This document shows, in pieces, positions 27,088 through 36,700 of a DNA stretch of 64,000 nt. The notes below the pieces were generated by a model. The model was not told the DNA's origin, ran no database searches, and worked only from the letters and a program-made list of their open reading frames with translations. This DNA is from Desmonostoc vinosum HA7617-LM4. GTDB taxonomy: Bacteria > Cyanobacteriota > Cyanobacteriia > Cyanobacteriales > Nostocaceae. The position numbers and the translations under genes were made by a program. The stretch lies in NCBI GenBank assembly GCA_019359515.1, contig JAHHHC010000009.1:62001-126000 (forward strand), written 5' to 3'. The stretch's first letter is position 1. The number at the start of each line of letters is the position of its first letter.

Positions 27088-27139
27088 GTTCCGTGGGTTT
27101 AAGTCTCCCGGTTTTATAATCGGCAAATTTTGTGTTGGC
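27088..27139 (+). repeat. 52-bp direct repeat, right copy
   Basis: Starts 13 nt after the stop of the restriction-modification gene and matches 24731-24782 at about 48 of 52 positions. An unrelated dispersed repeat follows at 27177-27230 (GCGTTGGACGGGTTTCCCGG). Confidence 0.75.
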
Positions 27140-27405
27140 GTCTGTCTTACAAAGTTGAGGCAGTGTGATCTTAGGGAGCCATTGCGTTGGACGGGTTTCC
27201 CGGATTGAAGCAAGTGGCGTGGTTTCCCCCTGGTGACTTTGCGCTCAATCCCCATAAAACTTAATTAACGTCTGATGTGAATTAAAAACGGCTCTATCGT
27301 ACTTGTTATGCTAAATAAACACTCTATTAAGAGGGAACAGGGAACGGGGAACAGTGAAAAGAGCAATCTGAAAGAGTCGATTGCCTCGTGAATTTCTTCA
27401 GAATA
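27140..27405. other. Spacer before the CRISPR array
   Basis: Holds the GCGTTGGACGGGTTTCCCGG dispersed repeat (27177-27230), one copy of the TAATTCACAT motif (27263-27284, minus orientation) and GGGAACAGGGAACGGGGAAC. No gene is seen. It lacks leader character. Confidence 0.5.
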
Positions 27406-28156
27406 GTTTCAATCCCTAATAGGGATTTAGGTTAATTAAAACGGAGAAAGAAAATGTTAATTCAAAAATTAGTTGGTGTTTCAATCCCTAATAGGGATTT
27501 AGGTTAATTAAAACTTTTGGATCTTTGCCCAAGACCACCAATGTCAAGTTTCAATCCCTAATAGGGATTTAGGTTAATTAAAACTTATCCTCCCCAATTC
27601 CTAAAAATGAATCTTCATAGTTTCAATCCCTAATAGGGATTTAGGTTAATTAAAACCTCATCTTTCTGGCGGGAACAATTTTATCTACAAAGTTTCAATC
27701 CCTAATAGGGATTTAGGTTAATTAAAACCTCGAAAATCGCACATGTAATTAGTAAATATACGGGTTTCAATCCCTAATAGGGATTTAGGTTAATTAAAAC
27801 AATCGGCGGTTAAATCAGAAATAGGAAGTACATTAGTTTCAATCCCTAATAGGGATTTAGGTTAATTAAAACTTCAACTAATAGTTTTAAGATAAAATTA
27901 ACGTTTGGGTTTCAATCCCTAATAGGGATTTAGGTTAATTAAAACAAAAACGTTACTAATTGCTCCTAGTAATGTTTGGTTTCAATCCCTAATAGGGATT
28001 TAGGTTAATTAAAACAAGTAAAAGAGCTTATTCCTGCTTTTGGTAAATGTGGTTTCAATCCCTAATAGGGATTTAGGTTAATTAAAACTTAAGCGTGGAA
28101 CCAAGGTATATTGCTCAAGGTTTCAATCCCTAATAGGGATTTAGGTTAATTAAAAC
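27406..28156 (-). CRISPR. CRISPR array, 11 repeats and 10 spacers, no cas genes
   Basis: Eleven identical 37-bp repeats start at 27406, 27478, 27548, 27620, 27692, 27764, 27836, 27909, 27979, 28052 and 28120. Read on the plus strand each begins GTTTCAATCC and ends TTAATTAAAAC, with an AATCCCTA/TAGGGATT palindrome. Spacers are 31-36 bp and all different. On the minus strand the repeat ends in ATTGAAAC, the usual 8-nt crRNA handle of type I and III systems, with the hairpin just before it, so the minus strand is probably the transcribed one. No cas gene lies within the window; the repeats are likely served by cas genes elsewhere. Confidence 0.97.
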
Positions 28157-28417
28157 GGCCGGGGTCTGCGAGCCTTGGTATATTTGGTTTTCAAGGTTCA
28201 AAAGTGTCAACCTGTAGCTAAGATACCTTTTCAGACGTTTGGTTGTCAAGAGCGCAAGAATAATAAATAACCTCAAAAGCAATTGTGATAAGGATTTGAG
28301 GGGGTGGTGTCAACCTCCAAAACACTCAAAGAGGATTCAAAGCTAGAGAGGATAAGCTTTTCAGGCGCAAAATTTTGTTTTGTTTGAAAAACACCTACTG
28401 GTTGACCCCATAATTAC
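28157..28417 (-). promoter_or_regulatory. Probable CRISPR leader
   Basis: If the array is read from the minus strand, this ~260-bp A+T-rich non-coding stretch is its leader. It carries repeated GGTTGAC/GTCAACC words (near 28207, 28309 and 28400). The first 30 bp after the last repeat could be a further spacer followed by a degenerate repeat end. Confidence 0.45.
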
Positions 28418-28984
28418 TAATTCACATTAGGCGTAATTACGAATTACGAATTATTTAAGTAAGTTGGTACTAATATTTTAAGTTATGTTAAGAAACTAAA
28501 AACTGTAGTCAGGTGTCAAGCCTTAAATACTTAAAAGGTGAGAGTTAATTTATAAAGAAAATCTTAAATTTATTTAGTAAATAACAAGATTTATGCATTC
28601 TTAGAAGACTTACGAATACTACATTTCATATTTCACAAATAATTTATTTACAAAAGTCTTGTATGTAAGCTATGCGTCTAATTGCTCATTGCCTTGCTGT
28701 GACTAGCGATTAATGTTCAAGATTAACAATAATAAACGATGTATTTTATACCTTACTACTGAAATAGCAATTCAGACTAAATAGAAATAAAATGGCACAG
28801 TCAACTTACCATTTTGTGGAAAATAAATTTTAATTTAGAGTAGGACAAAGATCTCAGCTGCTTACCGCCATAAAAAACAGCTAGCTGAAGCTTCTAGCTC
28901 ATAGCTACAGGAAACTAACCTCAATTTTTGAGAGTCTGGTTTCAAAATGGGTAACAGCAACAGCCCCTATCAGCCCGATCACCT
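28418..28984. other. Intergenic region upstream of the DUF3038 gene
   Basis: Starts with the second TAATTCACAT motif copy (28418-28439) and ATTACGA repeats, then ~540 bp of A+T-rich DNA with no convincing gene. Presumably contains the promoter of the DUF3038-DUF4335 pair. Confidence 0.45.
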
Positions 28985-29590
28985 ATGCTAAAAGTTATGC
29001 ACTCGGTTGCCAACTCAGCTACTCCAAATTCTCAGTGGGAGGATTTAATCAAGCTTCCAGCCCCGAACACGGTTCAATGGGACAATATCAAAACCCAGTT
29101 AGACCTAGTGTTATTGGCACTAGAAACCTTAACAGGCGATGGTTCTGAGGCGATGCTCTCGGCGGCAACCAGTTTGAATTTAGAGTCAAGAGTGCCAGAT
29201 CGCGTAGCTCTTTGGCGACTGCGCCAATCAAATCCCATACGTAAAGGTCAAGGAGGAAGAAAAAAACTCGATGTAGAAGAAGCGCGATCGCTCGTTCTCA
29301 TCACCTGCTACCTCGCTAAACAACACCAAGAATTAATTCGTCGTGCTGTTGGTTTGTTGGAGCAAATGGCGGAAAGCCAACGGGAACCTCATCAGGCTGC
29401 TTTACTTGGAGATTACATAGATGCTTTTTGTAATACTTACCAAGAGCGGATGGAAGAGGATGATCAAATATCGACAGATTTAATCACTAATCTGGCACTA
29501 AAACTACTAGTAGATTTACTTTTTTATAGTGCCCCGGGAGGACATCGTCGCCTCTGGTTAGCACTCATAGACCGTTCCACACAATTTTAG
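28985..29590 (+). CDS. DUF3038 protein
   Basis: 201 residues. Core stretches NTVQWDNIKTQLDLVLLALE and VALWRLRQSNPIRKGQGGRK match my memory of DUF3038, a family restricted to cyanobacteria. Predicted helical and cytoplasmic, without signal peptide or catalytic motif. A second ATG at 28997 is an alternative start. The DUF4335 gene follows 172 bp downstream, and the two families commonly occur together, so they probably act in one process that is still unknown. Confidence 0.8.
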   Translation: MLKVMHSVANSATPNSQWEDLIKLPAPNTVQWDNIKTQLDLVLLALETLTGDGSEAMLSAATSLNLESRVPDRVALWRLRQSNPIRKGQGGRKKLDVEEARSLVLITCYLAKQHQELIRRAVGLLEQMAESQREPHQAALLGDYIDAFCNTYQERMEEDDQISTDLITNLALKLLVDLLFYSAPGGHRRLWLALIDRSTQF

Positions 29591-29762
29591 ATTTGAAATT
29601 TCTCACCCAACATCCGTCTTGGACAGTCTGCTACAGGAAACCCATTATCCTTTTGCAAATACTGTCTCCTCTTAGCAGCCAGTTGACTCAACGGGAAACC
29701 CCAGACGCGACAGGCTTAACATTTTCACAAAATTTTAAATAGACTCCTTCGCATTTTCTGCC

Positions 29763-31340
29763 ATGCCTCTATCAAATTCTGTAATTCGTCGCTACACACC
29801 CCCCTCATGTACGCTAGAAGTATTGGCGCAAAGCTCACCTTTGTCCGCTTGGATGGGTAAACCTGTCCTAAAAAAACTCAGCTTTCAACTACGTTTTGAC
29901 GCTCCGCAACTACCAGAAGAACGCCGAGTACCAATCCGTGGCGATCGCGACCAACTCGAAGCTTTGTGTGATGCAGTAACCATCTACGTACAAGAATTAC
30001 TCCAACAGTCCCCCGAAAAATTCTCACTCAGTTTATCTGGCACTAAAGAGTCAAGTCAAACGCTTGACGAACCAGAAATAACAGATTTTCAACCATCTCC
30101 TTTAGCAGCCAAAACCCTAAAGTCCTTGCATCCCCAGATAGGAGGAGCAAGGATATATTTAGAACCAGGCAGCTATTTAACTCACAAACTGTTTCTAGGT
30201 TCCCTCGCTAATCCAGCATCAGGCCCTGTAGTTCAATTGAGTCTGTTGCAACTATTTGACTTGGCAACTGCCTTGGATGAATACTCAACTGATGTCCTGG
30301 CATTACCAAATCTCAACGACAGCAGTTCGAGCCTCAAGTTACCTGTATGGGCACCTGTTGCCGCCATCATGGTACTTGCCGTTGGTTTAACACCATTTAC
30401 TTGGCAGTATGCCAACAACATTAGGCAAAAGCAACAGCAAACAGCCAAAGCACCAGCCCCAACAGAAGCGAGAGTTGCTGATGCTTCACCAGAACTCAAC
30501 TTTCCCACACCTCAATCGAGTCCTACTGCCCCAGCGAATTTACAAGCTTTGCCACCCATAGGCTCTACTTCACCACTTTCTACTTCTGGTCTGCCTCCAA
30601 CAAATCCTCAAATATCCCCTGGTTCTGGTTTACCAACGACCCCACAAACATCTCCGAATTCCAGTCTTCCCGTAGTACCTCCATTGGGGTCAAAAAACCC
30701 ACTAGCCAGAACTCAGACAAAAACGCCAACTCTTGCTAACACTCCAGGAGTCACCGCATCCACCAACATTCCTGGACAACCAGTTGCTATTCAACCGAAC
30801 CTCCCACAGAACCCTACCGCGTCAATTTCCCAAGGTAGGATTACTCTTTCTCGAAGACAGAGCTTACCACCAAAGCAACAATTGCAGGAAAAAATCAATT
30901 CTTCAGGGACAATTTCTGCTCAAGCACAACCCTCAGAATTACCTCCTGTAAGTACCTCTTCTGAGACAACTCAGAAAAACCCATTTATCGATAGATTACG
31001 GGATGGTAACACAACCTCTGCATCCCCAGATGGAAACACTAGGGGTAGTACGTTATTTGATACCCCTCAAGTAGCAGAAGCTAGAGAATATCTCAGAAAA
31101 CGCTGGCAACCACCGAGGGGATTGGCACAGACACTAGAATACAGCATGGTAGTAGGTGTTGATGGCACAGTTGAACGAATTCTGCCTCTGAATAAAGCTG
31201 CAAGAGAATTTGTTAATAGCACTGGAATGCCTGATATTGGTAAACCCTTTGTTTCTGCCAATAGATACGGGCAAAATGTCAGAATTCGAGTTGTTCTCAC
31301 TCCCGATGGGAAAGTACAGACGCTGCCAGAGTCTGAATAA
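29763..31340 (+). CDS. DUF4335 membrane protein
   Basis: 525 residues. Residues 1-180 carry the DUF4335 domain (RRYTPPSCTLEVLAQSSPLS, then FQLRFDAPQLPEERRVPIRG). A single membrane helix at ~197-215 (VWAPVAAIMVLAVGLTPF) is followed by a ~200-residue Pro/Thr/Ser-rich linker and a C-terminal domain of ~90 residues (LRKRWQPPRGLAQTLEYSMV and VRIRVVLTPDGKVQTLPE). The latter resembles a TonB C-terminal-like fold, an inference only. The topology suggests an envelope-spanning protein. A hairpin terminator follows at 31435. Confidence 0.8.
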   Translation: MPLSNSVIRRYTPPSCTLEVLAQSSPLSAWMGKPVLKKLSFQLRFDAPQLPEERRVPIRGDRDQLEALCDAVTIYVQELLQQSPEKFSLSLSGTKESSQTLDEPEITDFQPSPLAAKTLKSLHPQIGGARIYLEPGSYLTHKLFLGSLANPASGPVVQLSLLQLFDLATALDEYSTDVLALPNLNDSSSSLKLPVWAPVAAIMVLAVGLTPFTWQYANNIRQKQQQTAKAPAPTEARVADASPELNFPTPQSSPTAPANLQALPPIGSTSPLSTSGLPPTNPQISPGSGLPTTPQTSPNSSLPVVPPLGSKNPLARTQTKTPTLANTPGVTASTNIPGQPVAIQPNLPQNPTASISQGRITLSRRQSLPPKQQLQEKINSSGTISAQAQPSELPPVSTSSETTQKNPFIDRLRDGNTTSASPDGNTRGSTLFDTPQVAEAREYLRKRWQPPRGLAQTLEYSMVVGVDGTVERILPLNKAAREFVNSTGMPDIGKPFVSANRYGQNVRIRVVLTPDGKVQTLPESE

Positions 31341-31423
31341 CAGGGAACAGGGGGAGAAATAACAAACACTAATTCCCAGTCCCTGCGGGAGTGGGGGCCC
31401 TGAGTTCCCCAGTCCCCAAAAAA

Positions 31424-31621
31424 ATGCCATTCGTAAAACTGGTACAAACCTTGTACCAGTTTTTATTTGCTCTGATTGCTCTTGAGCTAACTTTTTTGAG
31501 TCCAGTTACCAAACTGGTAATATTGCTGTTAATTGTAAACATATTAATCAATACAATTACAGTTAAATTACTTAAATCAAAAGGCAAAGAATATGCAACA
31601 GTTTGGCCATCAAAAAGATAG
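31424..31621 (+). CDS. Doubtful small hydrophobic protein
   Basis: A 65-residue frame with one or two membrane segments (LVILLLIVNILINTI) overlapping the YiaAB start by 29 nt. Its first codons lie inside the terminator hairpin, so KLVQTLYQFL may be hairpin translated by chance. The hydrophobic centre keeps it possible, perhaps as a former YiaAB-like copy. Confidence 0.3.
   Translation: MPFVKLVQTLYQFLFALIALELTFLSPVTKLVILLLIVNILINTITVKLLKSKGKEYATVWPSKR
31435..31463 (+). terminator. Perfect 13-bp hairpin followed by T-rich sequence
   Basis: AAAACTGGTACAA pairs perfectly with TTGTACCAGTTTT around a 3-nt loop, and TTATTTGC follows. It lies ~95 nt after the DUF4335 gene and is the best rho-independent terminator candidate in the window. 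Confidence 0.7.
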
Positions 31622-31877
31622 CGCTGCTTGGATTATTCAAACATGGGCTGCTTTTATAATTTCTATTTCTATGACCACTTTTGGAATTGTTAATTTACCT
31701 GTAAATAGTTGGGTGAAAGGCTTTATGGGTATGGGTTTAGCTTTTTCTGTTGGCTCAACTTTTACTTTGGCTAAAACTACTAGAGACTTACATGAAAATA
31801 AAAAATTAACCGCTAGAATAGACGAAGCCAAAGTAGAGAAATTGCTTTCACAGCATGATTCTCTAAATTTAAAATAA
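31593..31877 (+). CDS. YiaA/YiaB two-helix membrane protein
   Basis: 94 residues. Two helices (~12-32 and ~40-60) around a short loop containing NLPVNSWVKGFMGMG define the YiaAB family of inner-membrane proteins, followed by a charged cytoplasmic helix (HENKKLTARIDEAKVEKLL). Function unknown. It converges on fghA, 24 bp away. Confidence 0.75.
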   Translation: MQQFGHQKDSAAWIIQTWAAFIISISMTTFGIVNLPVNSWVKGFMGMGLAFSVGSTFTLAKTTRDLHENKKLTARIDEAKVEKLLSQHDSLNLK

Positions 31878-31900
31878 CGAGAAGTGCTATATTTATAGCA

Positions 31901-32746
31901 TCAAGAAATGAGAGCGATCGCATGATGACGAATGTGATCTGCTATCCAGCTAGAAATAAAATAGTAACTGTGGTCATAGCCTTCTTGGTAACGCAAGTTG
32001 AGAGGTTGGTTAACATCTACACAACTTTGCTTAAATACTTCTGGTAGTAATTGTTCAGTTAAAAATTTATCAGTTGTGCCTTGATCGATGAGAATTAGAC
32101 TGTGATATCCCAGTTGTTTTACTAACTCACTAGCATCATAGGCACGCCAATTTTCTTGCTGACTACCAAGATAACGACTAAAAGCCTTTTGTCCCCAAGG
32201 ACATTGCATAGGTGCAGTGATAGGTGCAAAAGCTGATACTGATTTGTATAGCTGAGGATTTCTCATTGCACAAACCAGCGCCCCATGTCCTCCCATTGAG
32301 TGACCAAAAATACCTTGTTTTTCGGGTTGTACTGGAAAGTTGGTGGTAATTAGAGCAGGTAATTCTTGGACAATATAAGTATACATTTGATAGTGCGATC
32401 GCCACGGTTGTTCTGTGGCATCGACATAAAAACCCGCACCCGTGCCAAAATCCCAATCGTCATCTTCACCTGCAATACCAGTGTTACGAGGACTAGTATC
32501 TGGTGCAACTAGCATTAAACCATATTTTGCTGCGTAGCGTTGCGCCCCTGCCTTCACCATGAAGTTTTCCTCAGTGCAAGTCAAACCAGAGAGAAAATAG
32601 AGGACGGGAACTGGTTTTTGAGTGGCTTGTGGTGGTAGGTAGACAGCAAAGCGCATTTCACTGTTACAAGTGGTAGAGGCATGAGAGTAAAAGCCGAGAT
32701 TGCCATCAAAGCATTTATATTCACTGATGAGGTTGAGATTAGTCAT
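31901..32746 (-). CDS. fghA: S-formylglutathione hydrolase
   Basis: 281 residues, alpha/beta-hydrolase of the esterase D family. The nucleophile elbow is GHSMGGHGA; catalytic Asp and His lie in LILIDQGTTDKFL and GYDHSYYFI; the oxyanion region is LSGLTCTEENF. It hydrolyses S-formylglutathione to formate and glutathione, the second step of glutathione-dependent formaldehyde removal. The first-step enzyme AdhC is encoded just upstream on the same strand, with two DUF29 genes between. Confidence 0.95.
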   Translation of the reverse strand: MTNLNLISEYKCFDGNLGFYSHASTTCNSEMRFAVYLPPQATQKPVPVLYFLSGLTCTEENFMVKAGAQRYAAKYGLMLVAPDTSPRNTGIAGEDDDWDFGTGAGFYVDATEQPWRSHYQMYTYIVQELPALITTNFPVQPEKQGIFGHSMGGHGALVCAMRNPQLYKSVSAFAPITAPMQCPWGQKAFSRYLGSQQENWRAYDASELVKQLGYHSLILIDQGTTDKFLTEQLLPEVFKQSCVDVNQPLNLRYQEGYDHSYYFISSWIADHIRHHAIALIS

Positions 32747-32788
32747 TTAGTAATTAATTTAGCAAATCAAATATGAGTCCCATAGCAA

Positions 32789-33259
32789 TTATTTCATTAA
32801 ATCATCTGTTGTGGGTTCACCTGGATAAAAGCGATCGCTAATAATTTCTTCTAACTGATATAAAGATTGCATGGGAAAATCTGAAAGGGGTAGATTTGTT
32901 TCACCCGATGCTAAATCTCTAGCGTTTTCATAGGCTTCTTTGAGTGTTTCTTCAAGATAAGATTTCAGGCTAGGATTTTCGCTCAGTAATTTAATAGTCT
33001 CCCGCCTTTGGACTCGAATTGTTGCCAACCAACTGCGACTTCTCTGCTGTGATTGATATTCCCACTTCAACAAATGTCCAATCAATATACTCAGGCGATT
33101 CCTTAATTCTTGGCGTTCCTTTCTGCCCAAAAATTCAATTTCCTCAACTAAATTAGACACATCAAGCTGACTCCATTGATGATGACGAAGGAGATTAGCT
33201 TGTTGTTGAGTCCAAGCATAAAAGTCAGTTTCGTAGAGATTTTGCATTACTTTGATCAT
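32789..33259 (-). CDS. DUF29 family protein, copy 2
   Basis: 156 residues with the DUF29 signature LYETDFYAWTQQQANLLRH and LVEEIEFLGRKERQELRNRL. All helical, cytoplasmic, no catalytic motif seen. Its ATG overlaps the stop of the preceding DUF29 gene by 4 nt (ATGA), indicating translational coupling. The two are about 70% identical by eye and nearly identical at DNA level over the first ~180 bp, so they arose by a tandem duplication. DUF29 genes are numerous in cyanobacteria; function unknown. Confidence 0.85.
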   Translation of the reverse strand: MIKVMQNLYETDFYAWTQQQANLLRHHQWSQLDVSNLVEEIEFLGRKERQELRNRLSILIGHLLKWEYQSQQRSRSWLATIRVQRRETIKLLSENPSLKSYLEETLKEAYENARDLASGETNLPLSDFPMQSLYQLEEIISDRFYPGEPTTDDLMK

Positions 33260-33756
33260 TCGATTAAATCATCTGTTACAGCTTCACCTGGATAAAAGCG
33301 ATCGCTGATAATTTCTTCTAACATATAAGGGCAATCTTGTGGAAATGTTTTCACAGGTAAATTTGTTTCTTTGGCAGCCAATGCAATTCCTTTTATATAA
33401 GCTTTTTGAATAACTTCTTGGAGATATGGCTTAAGACTAGGATTTTCTTCTAGCGTTTCTAATATATCTATACGCTGGACTCTAATTGTATTTAACCAAC
33501 TGCGATTTCTGTACTGTGATTGATATTCCCACTTTAACAAATGTCCAATCAAGACACTCAAACGATTCCTTAATTCTTGGCGTTCCTTTCTGCCCAAAGA
33601 TTCAATTTCCTCAACTAAATTAGACACATCAAGCTGACTCCATTGCTGATAACGAAGGAGATTAGCTTGTTGTTGAGTCCAAGCATAAAAGTCAGTTTCG
33701 TAGAGATTGAGCATCAGGCTTTTCGCTGTTTGCTCCGTTGGTGGTGTCTGCGTCAT
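33256..33756 (-). CDS. DUF29 family protein, copy 1
   Basis: 166 residues, paralogue of the next gene with 14 extra N-terminal residues (an ATG at residue 15 gives the same start as the paralogue). Carries LYETDFYAWTQQQANLLRYQ, SLGRKERQELRNRLSVLIGH and the C-terminal LEEIISDRFYPGE. Lies between adhC and fghA, but nothing in the sequence connects it with formaldehyde metabolism. Confidence 0.85.
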   Translation of the reverse strand: MTQTPPTEQTAKSLMLNLYETDFYAWTQQQANLLRYQQWSQLDVSNLVEEIESLGRKERQELRNRLSVLIGHLLKWEYQSQYRNRSWLNTIRVQRIDILETLEENPSLKPYLQEVIQKAYIKGIALAAKETNLPVKTFPQDCPYMLEEIISDRFYPGEAVTDDLIE

Positions 33757-33793
33757 TGGTTCAAAGATAAATTTTTCTTAATTCTAGTGTGAG

Positions 33794-33917
33794 TTAATTA
33801 CGAATTACGTTAGCGTTAGCGAGTCCTCGAGCGTCGGTACGAGCGTCATTACGAATTACGTTAGCGTTAGCGAAGCGGTAGCGAGTCCTCGAGCGTCATT
33901 ACGAATTACGAATTATT
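33794..33917. repeat. ATTACGA/GTTAGCGAGTCCTCGAGCG dispersed repeats
   Basis: Three blocks of ATTACGAATTACG alternate with two GTTAGCG...AGCGAGTCCTCGAGCGTC units, related to those near 23200 and 24820. They separate adhC from the DUF29 genes. Confidence 0.85.
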
Positions 33918-33983
33918 TAAGAGTTCCCTTTCATAAATCAGATAGGATTACTATAGGTGGGAATTACCCCACCCAACTCACAA

Positions 33984-35150
<1,167 letters not shown>

Positions 35151-35369
35151 TCAGGCTCAAAGGCTCAACCTCAAAGGCTCATCTTTGTGTCCCTGCGTTT
35201 CTGCCATCCCCCATCTGTCTCAGTGTAGGAACTTTTAAAACGATCATTTTGCTTTGTTAAAATGACATTCTCTAGTTAGATTGATTAAAGGCAACAAGGT
35301 GAATTCTGTAGTAACAGAATCCCTGGTAATTTCGTCCACTTATTGATTAATACATTAATTTCACAGCTT

Positions 35370-36656
35370 ATGAACCCTGCCCTAACTCAAATTGGCGCTC
35401 AAATGTCCAACTTAACTGGCGTAAGAGCAATTATGAAGGACATTATCGAAACCTTACGAGCGGATGCGGGGCAGCAGTTTATTAATTTGAGTGCTGGCAA
35501 CCCTTTGATTTTGCCAGAGGTAGAGCAGCTGTGGCGAGATTGTACTGCACAATTATTGGCTAGCTCAGAATATGGTGAGGTGGTTTGTCGCTACGGTTCA
35601 AGCCAGGGTTATGCACCACTCATTGAGGCGATCGCTAATGATTTTAACAAACGCTACGGTCTAAATTTGACTGAGCGCAATATTTTAATTACCCCCGGTA
35701 GTCAAACTCTCTATTTCTACGCCGCTAACGCATACGGTGGTTATACTCCCAGCGGCGAAGTTAAAAAAATTGTTTTACCCTTAAGTCCCGACTATACAGG
35801 ATACGGTGGTATCTGCTTAGTTCCCGATGCCTTAGTTGCCTACAAACCCACTTTAGATATCGATGTAGCTGCTCATAGATTTAAATATCGCCCAGACTTT
35901 AGCCAAGTATCGATTACAGAAAGCACTGGTTGCGTAATTTTCTCTCGTCCCTGTAATCCCACGGGTAATGTTTTGACCGATGAAGAGGTGAAGAGAATTA
36001 CTGCTCTGGCTGCATCTTATGATGTACCAGTATTAATTGACTCGGCTTATGCACCACCATTTCCGGCATTGAATTTTACCGATATGACACCAGTGTTTGG
36101 GAATAATATCTTGCACTGTATGAGTTTATCAAAAGCGGGATTGCCAGGGGAAAGAATTGGGATTGCGATCGCAGATGAAAAGTGGATAGAGGTGCTAGAG
36201 TGTTTTCAAGCCAATGCCAGTCTGCACTCTTCACGTTACGGACAAGCGATCGCAGCCTATGCAATTAACTCTGGTGCTTTAGTAGAGATATCTCACACAG
36301 TCATCCGCCCATTTTACCAGAACAAGTTTACCGTCTTGGAAACTAATTTAGAGCAAGCAATGCCGAAAAATTTACCTTGGTTCTTGCATCGTGGTGAAGG
36401 GGCAATATTTGCTTGGTTGTGGTTAGAAGATTTACCCATCAGCGATTGGGAACTGTACCAGCAATTAAAGCAAGTAGGCGTCATTATCGTACCTGGTAGT
36501 ACCTTCTTCCCAGGTTTACAAGAACAAGAATGGCCCCACAAACACCAATGTTTCCGTATCAGCCTTACCGGTAGCAATGAAGAAATTGCCATCGGAATGC
36601 AGCGCCTAGCAAAAGTAGCCGAACAAGCTTATCAACGCGCGGCTGTGAGTGCGTAG
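35370..36656 (+). CDS. avtA: Valine-pyruvate aminotransferase
   Basis: 428 residues from the ATG at 35370 (MNPALTQIGAQMSNLTGVRA); an upstream in-frame start at 35343 adds nine residues. PLP-dependent fold I: FINLSAGNPLILPEVEQLW, CRYGSSQGYAPLIEAIA, FSRPCNPTGNVLTDEEV, VLIDSAYAPPFP and the lysine in MSLSKAGLPGERIGIA. Members transfer the amino group between valine or alanine and oxo acids. Full length and intact. An unrelated maturation gene, rimM, follows. Confidence 0.9.
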   Translation: MNPALTQIGAQMSNLTGVRAIMKDIIETLRADAGQQFINLSAGNPLILPEVEQLWRDCTAQLLASSEYGEVVCRYGSSQGYAPLIEAIANDFNKRYGLNLTERNILITPGSQTLYFYAANAYGGYTPSGEVKKIVLPLSPDYTGYGGICLVPDALVAYKPTLDIDVAAHRFKYRPDFSQVSITESTGCVIFSRPCNPTGNVLTDEEVKRITALAASYDVPVLIDSAYAPPFPALNFTDMTPVFGNNILHCMSLSKAGLPGERIGIAIADEKWIEVLECFQANASLHSSRYGQAIAAYAINSGALVEISHTVIRPFYQNKFTVLETNLEQAMPKNLPWFLHRGEGAIFAWLWLEDLPISDWELYQQLKQVGVIIVPGSTFFPGLQEQEWPHKHQCFRISLTGSNEEIAIGMQRLAKVAEQAYQRAAVSA

Positions 36657-36700
36657 TTGAGTGCTGAGTGAAAAGACACGTGGACGCAAAGAATAATCTA

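Noticed and set aside
27088-27139. Possible tRNA T-arm (GTGGGTTTAAGTC) within the 52-bp repeats
   Set aside because: The surrounding bases do not fold into acceptor, D and anticodon arms, and the same unit recurs at 24731.
28157-28190. A twelfth CRISPR repeat after the last spacer-like 30 bp
   Set aside because: The following GTTTTCAAGGTTC matches only a few repeat bases, so it is left as leader-proximal sequence.
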